This document shows, piece by piece, positions 9,469 through 17,987 of a DNA stretch of 64,000 bases; positions within the stretch are counted from its first letter, which is position 1, and every line of letters begins with the position of its first letter. Source of the DNA: Lachnospiraceae bacterium (GTDB lineage Bacteria > Bacillota > Clostridia > Lachnospirales > Lachnospiraceae); the NCBI GenBank assembly GCA_900199595.1, contig FZRB01000014.1, positions 40,091 to 104,090 on the forward strand. Reading direction: 5' to 3'. The notes under the pieces are model-generated. The model was not told where the DNA came from. It ran no database searches and worked only from the letters and a program-made list of their open reading frames with translations. A program made the translations under genes and the position numbers.

Positions 9469-10349
9469 TAAGCTTCACCCTTTACATATGTATCATTTGC
9501 GATATCACGATGGAATACTCTGACAGAATATGGAAGATCTGACATGGCTTCATGCAATTCATTTGCAATAGTTACGGATCTGTGTCTTCCACCGGTACAT
9601 CCAATAGCTATTACTACCTGATGTCTGTCTTCATTATTTACAAATTCATTTACAGTCATGGACATAATATCTTTGAGCTTTTCAAGAAATTCTCTGCTTC
9701 TTTCAGACTCCATAACATATTGTCTGACTTCAGGATCGTTACCTGTTTTTTTTCGAAGACTTTCTTCGTAATAAGGATTCGGCATAAACCTTACATCAAA
9801 TACAAAATCTGCATCCTGAGGAATTCCGAATTTAAAACCAAAAGACATAATGGTAACTATCATATTTGAATAGTCAATATCGGTTGAGAAGATTTTAATG
9901 GTTTCAGATTTGAGCTCTCTTGTAAGCAGTCTTGAAGTATCAATGGTATAATCAGCAAGCTTTTTTAAAAAATCTATTTTACTGCGTTCTTCATTTATAC
10001 CATCTTCAAGTGTCCTTCCTTTTTGCAGAGGATGCTCTCTTCTGGTTTCCTTATATCTTTTTAAAAGTGTTTTATTGGATGCGTCAAGATATAAAATCTC
10101 GAAATTAAACTTATTCTCTCTTAATCTGTTAAGATAAAGACTTAATTCTCCGAGAGCCTCACCACTTCTAATATCTATTCCAATTGCTATTTTGTCATTT
10201 TCAAAGTTATTATCTATAGATAATTCGACAAATTTTTCAATCAAAGCCACAGGAAGATTATCTACACAGAAAAACCCCATATCCTCCAATGATTTTAATG
10301 CAGTTGATTTTCCGGCTCCACTCATACCGGTTACTATAACAAAACGCAC
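9468..10349 (-). CDS. rapZ: RapZ-type nucleotide-binding protein (YvcJ family)
   Basis: The protein (293 residues) has the P-loop GMSGAGKS at the N terminus, the following CVDNLP motif, and the C-terminal AIGCTGGRHRSV signature of the RapZ/YvcJ family. In Gram-negatives RapZ is an RNase adaptor for a small RNA controlling glucosamine synthesis; in Bacillus YvcJ is a nucleotide-hydrolysing protein of less clear role. The start is GTG after a GGGAG site. In many Firmicutes yvcK lies between rapZ and whiA; it is absent here. Confidence 0.92.
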   Translation of the reverse strand: MRFVIVTGMSGAGKSTALKSLEDMGFFCVDNLPVALIEKFVELSIDNNFENDKIAIGIDIRSGEALGELSLYLNRLRENKFNFEILYLDASNKTLLKRYKETRREHPLQKGRTLEDGINEERSKIDFLKKLADYTIDTSRLLTRELKSETIKIFSTDIDYSNMIVTIMSFGFKFGIPQDADFVFDVRFMPNPYYEESLRKKTGNDPEVRQYVMESERSREFLEKLKDIMSMTVNEFVNNEDRHQVVIAIGCTGGRHRSVTIANELHEAMSDLPYSVRVFHRDIANDTYVKGEA

Positions 10350-10367
10350 CCCAAATACTCCCTTATA

Positions 10368-11237
10368 CTAAAATTCTCCAATCAGTTTTACTTCTGTTTC
10401 CAGCTTTACTCCAAAATGCTTATAAACCTCATTCTGAACATAGGTTATCAGCTCAAATATATCTTTGGAGGTGGCATTATCATAATTTATGATAAAACCG
10501 CAATGCTTTGGACTTACCATTGCACCGCCCACTTTACTACCTGAAAGACCACTATCCATAATAAGCTTTCCGGCAAAATAGCCTTCCGGTCTTTTAAACG
10601 TAGAACCGGCACTTGGATATTCAAGAGGCTGTTTGCTTTTACGTCTTTCAGTAAAATCATCCATCATGCTTCTGATTTCAGTTTTATCTTCTTTTTTTAG
10701 GTTAAATGTAACACCTGTAATGATGGCATCCTCTTCCATAGCCCTGCTATGTCGATAGGAAAAACTCATATCTTCAGAAGGAACGGTCTTAAACACTCCA
10801 TCCTTGAAGATTTCAACACTTTCTGTTATATCTTTGATCTCACCATTATAGGCTCCAGCATTCATATATACTGCTCCACCAACTGTGCCCGGGATACCAA
10901 AAGCAAATTCAAGTCCTGAAAGACCATTTTCATATGCAGTCATGGAAACTTTTGAAAGAACGGCTCCTGCACCGGCATGAACTGTGCAGCCATCAACAGT
11001 TATATCATCAAAGGCATTTCTTAAATCTATTACAGGAATATCAATACCCTTATCAGAAATAAGAAGATTACTTCCATTTCCTATTATAAGTGGTTTAATT
11101 CCTGCATTTTCACAGATACTCATAACCTCTTCAAGGCCACTACGATTATATATTTTATAGTATTCGACAGCATTTCCACCGGTTCTGAAGGTGGTATGCT
11201 TATTCATGGGTTCATTTTTTATAAGCTCATAATTCAT
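10368..11237 (-). CDS. murB: UDP-N-acetylenolpyruvoylglucosamine reductase
   Basis: MurB reduces the enolpyruvyl ether to lactyl, completing UDP-MurNAc for peptidoglycan. Seen are the FAD-binding stretch NGSNLLIS, FGIPGTVGGAVYMNAGAYNGEI split over residues near 100-120, the SYRHSRA motif, and PSAGSTFKRPEGYFAGKLI with the proton-donating Ser. At 289 residues it is the short form typical of Firmicutes. It heads a four-gene block with rapZ, whiA and the HPr-like gene, and follows a terminator that closes the glk gene. Confidence 0.95.
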   Translation of the reverse strand: MNYELIKNEPMNKHTTFRTGGNAVEYYKIYNRSGLEEVMSICENAGIKPLIIGNGSNLLISDKGIDIPVIDLRNAFDDITVDGCTVHAGAGAVLSKVSMTAYENGLSGLEFAFGIPGTVGGAVYMNAGAYNGEIKDITESVEIFKDGVFKTVPSEDMSFSYRHSRAMEEDAIITGVTFNLKKEDKTEIRSMMDDFTERRKSKQPLEYPSAGSTFKRPEGYFAGKLIMDSGLSGSKVGGAMVSPKHCGFIINYDNATSKDIFELITYVQNEVYKHFGVKLETEVKLIGEF

Positions 11238-11254
11238 ATATAAATTATCCTTAA

Positions 11255-11294
11255 ATGCAAAACTCTACAATGTACTATACTACATTGTAGAGTT
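11255..11294 (-). terminator. Intrinsic terminator after the glucokinase gene
   Basis: A perfect 14-bp stem pairs 11261-11274 with 11281-11294 around a 6-base loop. On the minus strand it is followed by TTTTGCATTT, and on the plus strand by a T-rich run. It separates hprK-glk from murB. Confidence 0.8.
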
Positions 11295-11380
11295 TATTTT
11301 TTCAATATGTATTTTTGTTAAAAATAAATGATATTTGGCTTATTTACTGTATATTATTACTATCCGAATATACGAGTAAA

Positions 11381-12316
11381 TTAAAGTATAGAAGCGGCTC
11401 CGCCATACATTCCCGCATCATTACCCAGAGTTGCAAGTTCAAACTTGGTATTTCTGCATGCATGGAAAGCATATTCCTGGAAATATTTCTTGGTGGCATC
11501 GATCAGTATATCACCAGCTTTAGAAACACCTCCACCAATAACAAATACTTCAGGATCAACAACACAGGCAACATTTGCAAGGGCATATCCAAGTCTTCTT
11601 CCGTGTTCTTCAACCAGCTCAGTTGCCAGAGTATCTCCACCCTTAGCAGCATCAAATATTTCTTTTGCAGAAATATATTTAACTTCTCTTAGTTTTGATG
11701 ACTTATCAGAAGTCTGAAGTGCACGGTTAGCAAGTCTTACTATACCTGTAGCTGAAGCATATTGTTCAAGACATCCTTTTTTACCACAGTTACAAACATC
11801 CTGTTCATCGAGATCAATAGTCATATGGCCTATTTCGCCTCCGGCCCCATTAACGCCGGCAAGCATTTTACCATTTATTATTATTCCGCCTCCGACTCCT
11901 GTACCAAGAGTAACCATTACGACACTATTATAACCTTTTCCGCCACCCTGCCAATATTCGCCTAAAGCAGCCATATTGGCATCATTACCAACCTTAACAG
12001 GGAGATTGATTATTGAGCTTAATTCCTCTGCAGCATTAAATACGCCCCATCCGAGATTTACACATTTTATAACAGTACCATCTTCCTTAACAGGACCGGG
12101 AACGCCCATTCCTACTCCCTGTATTTCAGACTTATCTATTCCGTCTTTTGAGAGTTTATCCTCGATTGATTCACCTATATCAGAAAGAATATATGCTCCA
12201 CCGTCATCCTTTCTTGTGGTTATCTCCCATTTATCGAGAAGTTCACCAGATGTTGAAAAAAATCCGATTTTTACTGTAGTTCCTCCGATGTCTACACCAA
12301 ATACATATTTAGCCAC
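11381..12316 (-). CDS. glk: ROK family glucokinase
   Basis: The kinase phosphorylates glucose with ATP. It shows the phosphate-1 motif DIGGTTVKIG, the GTGVGGGIIING segment, GEIGHMTID, and the ROK zinc signature CNCGKKGCLE. Its 311 residues fit the family. The start is GTG behind GGAGG. It follows hprK by 15 bases, so it is likely co-transcribed with the HPr kinase gene. This pairing suits control of sugar flux, since HprK senses glycolytic metabolites. The exact sugar is inferred from the closest-looking family members. Confidence 0.9.
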   Translation of the reverse strand: MAKYVFGVDIGGTTVKIGFFSTSGELLDKWEITTRKDDGGAYILSDIGESIEDKLSKDGIDKSEIQGVGMGVPGPVKEDGTVIKCVNLGWGVFNAAEELSSIINLPVKVGNDANMAALGEYWQGGGKGYNSVVMVTLGTGVGGGIIINGKMLAGVNGAGGEIGHMTIDLDEQDVCNCGKKGCLEQYASATGIVRLANRALQTSDKSSKLREVKYISAKEIFDAAKGGDTLATELVEEHGRRLGYALANVACVVDPEVFVIGGGVSKAGDILIDATKKYFQEYAFHACRNTKFELATLGNDAGMYGGAASIL

Positions 12317-12331
12317 GTTTTTACCTCCAAA

Positions 12332-13270
12332 TTAATCTTTATTTTGTATTCCTCTTGTAACTCTGTTGTACATTTCCTGAGCTGCATTATAACCCATCTT
12401 CTTCTGCCTGTGATTAACGGCAGCAGATTCAACTATAATAGCAAGATTTCGGCCAGGTCTGATAGGAATCGAATGAGATACAACCTTTGTTCCGAGAATT
12501 TCAACATGATTATCTGATAATCCCAGACGATCATAGTTGGCATCTTTGTCCCACTCCTCAAGCTTTATTACAAGGTCAACCTGCTGAGACAGCTTAACAC
12601 ATTCAACACCAAACATAGTCTTAACATCTATGATACCAATACCTCTCAGCTCGATAAAATGTCTTGTTATCTCGGGAGACTCACCTATAAGCTGTTCATC
12701 ACTTATCTTCTTAATCTGAACAACATCGTCAGCAACAAGTCTGTGACCTCTCTTAATAAGCTCAAGAGCTGCTTCAGACTTACCAATTCCGCTATCTCCC
12801 ATAATCAGAACACCTTCACCGAAAACATCTACAAGAACAGCGTGTATGGATATTCTCGGAGCAAGCTCTTCATGAAGATATCTAACTGTTTCATGTACAA
12901 AGGAAGATGTTGTTGCACTGCTGGTAAGGACCGGAATGTTATGCCTGTTACCTGATTCTATAATAAAATCATATGGCTCAATGTCCCTGCAGAAAACCAG
13001 ACAAGGAATAGGAAAACTGAAAAGTTTATCAAATATCTCGATATTCTCATCGCGGGTATGCATATCTGCTATATATGCATGCTCAACATTTCCGCATATC
13101 TGCACTCTGGTTGTATCAAAATGCTCAAAAAAACCAGCAAGCTGAAGAGCCGGTCGGTTAATATCCGGATCACTGATAAGTATTTTATCAGTATCTATAT
13201 CCGGCGTATGATTAATAAGATTCATCTTATTAATAAATTCTGTAAGGGTAATGCTGTATTCTTCTTTCAT
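12332..13270 (-). CDS. hprK: HPr kinase/phosphorylase
   Basis: HprK phosphorylates and dephosphorylates HPr and Crh at Ser46. The C-terminal catalytic domain contains the P-loop GDSGIGKSEAALELIKRGH and the HprK signature ELRGIGIIDVKTMFG. The N-terminal domain of about 130 residues is as in the family. At 312 residues it is full-length. The ribosome site GGGGGAGG lies 6 bases upstream of ATG. The presence of a Crh-like substrate encoded 4 kb away on the same strand supports an intact Ser46 signalling branch. Confidence 0.95.
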   Translation of the reverse strand: MKEEYSITLTEFINKMNLINHTPDIDTDKILISDPDINRPALQLAGFFEHFDTTRVQICGNVEHAYIADMHTRDENIEIFDKLFSFPIPCLVFCRDIEPYDFIIESGNRHNIPVLTSSATTSSFVHETVRYLHEELAPRISIHAVLVDVFGEGVLIMGDSGIGKSEAALELIKRGHRLVADDVVQIKKISDEQLIGESPEITRHFIELRGIGIIDVKTMFGVECVKLSQQVDLVIKLEEWDKDANYDRLGLSDNHVEILGTKVVSHSIPIRPGRNLAIIVESAAVNHRQKKMGYNAAQEMYNRVTRGIQNKD

Positions 13271-13326
13271 AGAACCTCCCCCAAATCATCAACTTTTTAC
13301 AGTTAATCTCAGAGTAATCCGGAAAG

Positions 13327-13354
13327 TTCACACTGAGTGTAGATATTCTAACAT
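13327..13354 (+). promoter_or_regulatory. Probable uvrC promoter
   Basis: TTCACA (13327-13332) and TAACAT (13349-13354) are spaced 16 bases apart. The predicted start of transcription is about 15 bases before the uvrC ATG, and no Shine-Dalgarno-like sequence is visible in that short leader. Confidence 0.45.
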
Positions 13355-13375
13355 ATTTATGATATATTTTCTACT

Positions 13376-15193
13376 ATGGAAATATTTGATATAGAAGAAG
13401 AACTGACTAAACTGCCTCACAGCCCCGGTGTCTATATAATGCATGATGATAACGAGGCTATTCTTTATGTGGGAAAAGCGGCTGATCTTCACAACAGAGT
13501 AAGACAATATTTTCGTGCCGGACATGGTCATAACAATTCACCCAAGATACTACGCATGGTTTCTCAGATCAGATATTTTGAATATATTATTACTGCTTCT
13601 GAGATGGAAGCTCTCGTACTTGAGTGTAATCTAATAAAAGAACATCGCCCTAAGTATAATACAATGATGACCGATGACAAAGGTTATCCATATATCAAAA
13701 TAACCATTAACGAAGATTTTCCTCGAGTTATGATGAGTCACCAGATGCGAAGGGACGGAAATCTTTATTTCGGACCATTTACTGATGGCAAGGCTGTTCA
13801 TGATACTATCGCACTTATAAAAAAACTTTTTATGATAAGAAGCTGCACTAAAAAGATCGATGTTTCCGTTACCGATGAAAGGCCTTGTCTCTATTATCAG
13901 ATAGGTCAGTGTAACGCCCCATGTGCAGGATTAATTACTAAAGAACAATATCATCAAAAAATAGAGAAAATAGTCGGCTTTTTAAATGGAAATATTTCGG
14001 AAATTATTAATGAGCTGAAAAATGATATGAAAACAGCTGCCGAAAAATTAGATTTTGAAACAGCTGCTGAAAAAAGAGATTTAATAGACAGCATAAATAA
14101 AATCTCAGAAAAACAACGTGTCAATAAGACTAACGGTGATGACAAGGATATAATAGCACTTGCAAGAAATGAAACGGATATAGTTATCTCTATATTTTTT
14201 ATCAGAGAAGGAACTCTTATTGGCAGAGAAAGTCATCATATGAATGCAGAAAGCTCTGACTCCGATTCTGAAATTATTACAGACTTTATAAAGCAATACT
14301 ATGTCGGAATCCCATTTATACCTAAAGAAATCCTGACTATTACTCCAATTGTCAGAGATGATGTAATTATAGATTATCTTTCAGAAAGAAAAGGTCAGAA
14401 GGTATCGATTATTTCTCCACAAAAGGGAGAAAAGAAAGGTCTTATAAAGCTGGCTGAGGATAATGCAAGACTTATCCTCTCTCAGGATCTTGAAAGAATA
14501 AAAAGAGCTGAAAAAAGAACAATCGGTGCATGTCAGGAAATTGCAGATATTGTTGGTCTGGAAAATGTACGACGACTGGAAGCTTATGATATATCAAATA
14601 TATCAGGCTATCACTCAGTAGCTTCTATGGTTGTTTTTGTAGATGGGAAACCCAAGCGAAATGCATATAGAAAATTCAGATTAAAAACAGTTGAAGGGCC
14701 TGACGATTATTCATCTATGAAGGAAGTCCTTTCCAGAAGATTCACAAACGAAGATTTAGGTGATTATCCGGATGTTATAATGATGGATGGCGGTAAAGGT
14801 CAGATTCATATAGCTGAAACGGTATTAAACAGTCTGGGAATAGATATCCCTGTATGTGGAATGGTGAAGGATGATAATCACAGAACCCGGGCATTGATAT
14901 ATAATGATAAGGAAACAAGTTTCAGACATGGCAGTGAAGCTATTCATATGATCACTGCTCTTCAGGATGAAACGCATCGCTTTGCCATAAACTATCATAA
15001 GCAGCTAAGAAGCAATGAACAGACCAGGTCAATTCTTGATGATATACCCGGAATCGGTCCAAAAAGAAGAAAAGCACTTTTATTATATTTTAAAGAAATT
15101 GATGCAATAAAAAAAGCTTCTGTAGATGAGCTTTCAGCTGTTGAAGGTATGAATATAAAAAGTGCTGAGGAAGTATATAATTTTTTTAATTAA
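13376..15193 (+). CDS. uvrC: Excinuclease ABC subunit C
   Basis: UvrC makes both incisions in nucleotide excision repair. The N-terminal GIY-YIG nuclease is visible as GVYIMHDDNEAILYVGKA, followed by a Cys-containing linker (QCNAPCAG). Next come the UvrB-binding UVR motif around residues 200-235, the RNase-H-like second nuclease, and C-terminal helix-hairpin-helix motifs (DDIPGIGPKRRKALL). At 605 residues it is full-length. The N terminus aligns with known UvrC starts, though no clear ribosome site precedes the ATG. Confidence 0.96.
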   Translation: MEIFDIEEELTKLPHSPGVYIMHDDNEAILYVGKAADLHNRVRQYFRAGHGHNNSPKILRMVSQIRYFEYIITASEMEALVLECNLIKEHRPKYNTMMTDDKGYPYIKITINEDFPRVMMSHQMRRDGNLYFGPFTDGKAVHDTIALIKKLFMIRSCTKKIDVSVTDERPCLYYQIGQCNAPCAGLITKEQYHQKIEKIVGFLNGNISEIINELKNDMKTAAEKLDFETAAEKRDLIDSINKISEKQRVNKTNGDDKDIIALARNETDIVISIFFIREGTLIGRESHHMNAESSDSDSEIITDFIKQYYVGIPFIPKEILTITPIVRDDVIIDYLSERKGQKVSIISPQKGEKKGLIKLAEDNARLILSQDLERIKRAEKRTIGACQEIADIVGLENVRRLEAYDISNISGYHSVASMVVFVDGKPKRNAYRKFRLKTVEGPDDYSSMKEVLSRRFTNEDLGDYPDVIMMDGGKGQIHIAETVLNSLGIDIPVCGMVKDDNHRTRALIYNDKETSFRHGSEAIHMITALQDETHRFAINYHKQLRSNEQTRSILDDIPGIGPKRRKALLLYFKEIDAIKKASVDELSAVEGMNIKSAEEVYNFFN

Positions 15194-15210
15194 ACCAAAT
15201 GAGGTATGCC

Positions 15211-15720
15211 ATGAGTTTTAAGCTTTTTCCAAAGGAATACTATGATTCAACATATTCTATAAATTTTGAAAAATATTATAAGCTTGGATATCGCGGTATT
15301 ATATTTGATATTGATAATACCCTTGTTCCTCATGATGCCATGCATGATGACAGATCCAGGGAATTATTCAAAAGGCTGAAATCGATCGGCTATAAAATAT
15401 GTTTTGTTTCAAATAATGATGAACCGAGAGTCAAAGAATTCAATGAAGAGGTCGGCGGTTATTATGTATATAAAGCTGATAAGCCTAAAAAACAAGGGTA
15501 TTTAAAAGCTATAAAAAAAATGAAAACCAACCGGGAAACCACTTTGTTTGTAGGCGATCAGCTGTTCACAGATATATGGGGAGCTAATAACGCCGGAATT
15601 CACTGTATTCTGGTAAAGCCGGTTGATAAAGAAATCAAGTTCTATATCAATCTTAAACGTATACTTGAATACCCAATAAAAAAAGTATATCTGATCAATC
15701 ATAAGCTAAAAACAAAATGA
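15211..15720 (+). CDS. YqeG-family HAD phosphatase
   Basis: The 169-residue protein has the HAD motif I as FDIDNTLVPHDA, motif II around CFVSNND, and motif III/IV in KPKKQGYLKAIKKM and FVGDQLFTDIWGANNAG. This pattern is that of the YqeG family (HAD subfamily IIIA), in which phosphatidylglycerophosphate phosphatase activity has been shown for some relatives. The ATG at 15211 has GAGGT 5 bases upstream; the ATG at 15199 lacks a ribosome site. It follows uvrC closely and ends inside a strong terminator. Confidence 0.85.
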   Translation: MSFKLFPKEYYDSTYSINFEKYYKLGYRGIIFDIDNTLVPHDAMHDDRSRELFKRLKSIGYKICFVSNNDEPRVKEFNEEVGGYYVYKADKPKKQGYLKAIKKMKTNRETTLFVGDQLFTDIWGANNAGIHCILVKPVDKEIKFYINLKRILEYPIKKVYLINHKLKTK

Positions 15721-15752
15721 GTCAATGGAATAATCCATTGACTCATTTTTTC
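15714..15752. terminator. Bidirectional terminator between yqeG-like and the next gene
   Basis: A perfect 14-bp stem (716-729 with 734-747 of this kilobase block, i.e. 15716-15747) with a 4-base loop is followed by TTTTTT on the plus strand and preceded by A-rich sequence that serves the minus strand. It closes both convergent genes; the stop codon of the plus-strand gene lies in the stem. Confidence 0.88.
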
Positions 15753-15769
15753 TCACACCCTATATAATC

Positions 15770-17863
15770 TTAAAGAACGTCTGCTCTAAGTTTCTTAAGT
15801 ACCTGATATGTCTTTGTTCTGATCTCTTCTGCTTCAAAAAGTGAAAGCATAGTATCCATATCGAACTTAGTCTTCATAAGAGTATCAATCCAGTCATTTA
15901 CGTAATCTTTTACATAATCAATATTCTCTTCAGATTTATCCTTAAGAATATTCTGGATATTATTTATATTCTCTACAACTGTAGGTGTAGATGTGATACT
16001 TGACCCGGATGGAGTCTGTGAACCTTCGTCTGAAAGCTCGATAACCTTACCGGTCTTAGTAATAATAACCTTCTTATTAGGTGTAGTTTCAGGCTTAGAC
16101 TGAACACCTGTAGCCTTCTTGTCAAGAAGCTTTTCAGTTGCCTTAATAAGACATACTACTGAATAAGTAGCTTCCTGAGGTGTCTGCTCAGCATGTCCCT
16201 TTGTATCATGCTGATGCCATAACCATTCTGATTTGAGAAGCATTTCTTCAATCTTTGAATCATCAAGAAGTTTCTTTAAATCGTTATCTACAGACTGAAC
16301 TGCTGATCTTCCGAAAAGACCACCACCCTTTGACTGAGAGCTGTCTAACTTCTTATATCTTGAAGGTACTGCTACATTATCATAAGCTTTTACAAGATAC
16401 TTCTCTGCTGTCTTAGGATCATAATCTCCGCTGATAACAGCAATTCTTCCACCGTTAAGTCCATTAACGATCATATCTTCAGCAGCCATAAATACGAGAG
16501 TCTTCTGACGATCATCAATCATCTGCTTAATCTCATAATTTGTCTTTGACTTCTCAAGAATAGCATTCTTACGAACCTTAAATGCCTTAATCTTCTCTTT
16601 AATACTGAAGAACATCTTCAAAAGTGAAGGGTTAGCATTTACGTAGTCATTAATCCATGATATTTCAACATATTGATGCTCTATCTTATTTGAAAGCTCG
16701 TATACATTATATCCATCAAATACTACATTTAATGTAGTAAACAGTTTTTCAAGTATCTCATACTTTTCTTCCCAAGGTCTTCCTGATACATCAGAGTTAA
16801 CAAGTTCCTTGATTCCACATTCATAGAAAACAAGATTATATTCATAAAGACCTTCGAAAATATTTGTCTTTCCTGTAAGCTGAGCTCCGGCACCGAGAAT
16901 CTGAAGATTCTTCTTCATGTCAGGCTCATTCTCGATATAGAGATAAACCTTCTTAACAAATGCAGATACTTCACCGATAAGTGTATCAATTCTCTTGTTA
17001 TAAAGCTCCTGCTTAGATATAGCTGTAAGAACATTTCTGCTGAGAACGCTTGTATCCTGAGTGCTGTTAACATTTCTGATGAGCTCCTTAAAGCTCTCAT
17101 AAACAGCCATGTTATCAATAGGAATAAACTCTGCATTTAAGCCATAGAATTCAAATGCCTTATTGTAATCCTTATTAGCAATAAATGTATTGAAGAGTCC
17201 GATGGAAAGCTGTGTCTTATAATCATTTCCAACATGTGGATCTTCAACTACATAATCATACAGAACCTCAAGGTTACTGAGGTATGCATCTGAATTAGCA
17301 AGGGATGTTGGAAGTCCCATATCCATGACTACATTTATAAGATCCAGATATCCAAGTAGAGCCTTATCAAAGTTCTTAGGTCTGTCATCATCCTCAAGAA
17401 TCTGATAACTTACATTTATAAGCAGCGGAGCAATACGTTCACCAATAAGGCGCATTGCTTCACCAAACTTTTCACGCTGATATAAATATATAAGCCAGAT
17501 ACTGTATCTGTAAATACCTGTTGTATTAATAGGAGCATCTATATCAGAAGGTTCTATGTCTCCATAAACAAACTTGAAAAGAGGCTCAATCCATTCATCT
17601 ATCTCATATCTACCCTTAGCTTTAATGTTTTCATCAACAAATTCGCCAAGTTCATAAAGCTTTGCACATTGAGACTTAACATCGTCATCAACATTCATGC
17701 TCTTCAGATCAAAATTGCTGTCTTTCAGGTAATCAATAACTAATGCATAAAAACCATCTTCGACCTGTTCATTTAAGAATCTAATAAGTAACCCCTTATT
17801 ATTCGAAGCTGCTATGGATAAAACATTATTATCGCCGCCCGTAATATTAGCTGGTAATGCCAT
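15770..17863 (-). CDS. Conserved-looking protein of unknown function (697 residues)
   Basis: I do not recognise this protein. It has no signal peptide or membrane helix. It is largely alpha-helical, with TPR-like stretches in the first half (for example YRYSIWLIYLYQREKFGEAMRLI). It has a low-complexity Ser/Thr linker around residues 610-635 and a helical C-terminal tail. A short Gly-Gly-Gly-containing segment (SSQSKGGGLFGRSAV) precedes a region with WLWHQHDTKGH. The ATG at 17863 has a GAGGAGG site. It stands alone between two terminator-like or non-coding gaps. A scaffold or adaptor role is only a guess. Confidence 0.7.
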   Translation of the reverse strand: MALPANITGGDNNVLSIAASNNKGLLIRFLNEQVEDGFYALVIDYLKDSNFDLKSMNVDDDVKSQCAKLYELGEFVDENIKAKGRYEIDEWIEPLFKFVYGDIEPSDIDAPINTTGIYRYSIWLIYLYQREKFGEAMRLIGERIAPLLINVSYQILEDDDRPKNFDKALLGYLDLINVVMDMGLPTSLANSDAYLSNLEVLYDYVVEDPHVGNDYKTQLSIGLFNTFIANKDYNKAFEFYGLNAEFIPIDNMAVYESFKELIRNVNSTQDTSVLSRNVLTAISKQELYNKRIDTLIGEVSAFVKKVYLYIENEPDMKKNLQILGAGAQLTGKTNIFEGLYEYNLVFYECGIKELVNSDVSGRPWEEKYEILEKLFTTLNVVFDGYNVYELSNKIEHQYVEISWINDYVNANPSLLKMFFSIKEKIKAFKVRKNAILEKSKTNYEIKQMIDDRQKTLVFMAAEDMIVNGLNGGRIAVISGDYDPKTAEKYLVKAYDNVAVPSRYKKLDSSQSKGGGLFGRSAVQSVDNDLKKLLDDSKIEEMLLKSEWLWHQHDTKGHAEQTPQEATYSVVCLIKATEKLLDKKATGVQSKPETTPNKKVIITKTGKVIELSDEGSQTPSGSSITSTPTVVENINNIQNILKDKSEENIDYVKDYVNDWIDTLMKTKFDMDTMLSLFEAEEIRTKTYQVLKKLRADVL

Positions 17864-17987
17864 ACACCACTTCCTCCTCATATAACTAAAATATCCAGGT
17901 AAACTTACCCTTTACATACATATTAATTTTACAAAAATTAAAAATTTATGTCAACGTCATTTTGTCAATATTTAACTAAAATTATTG

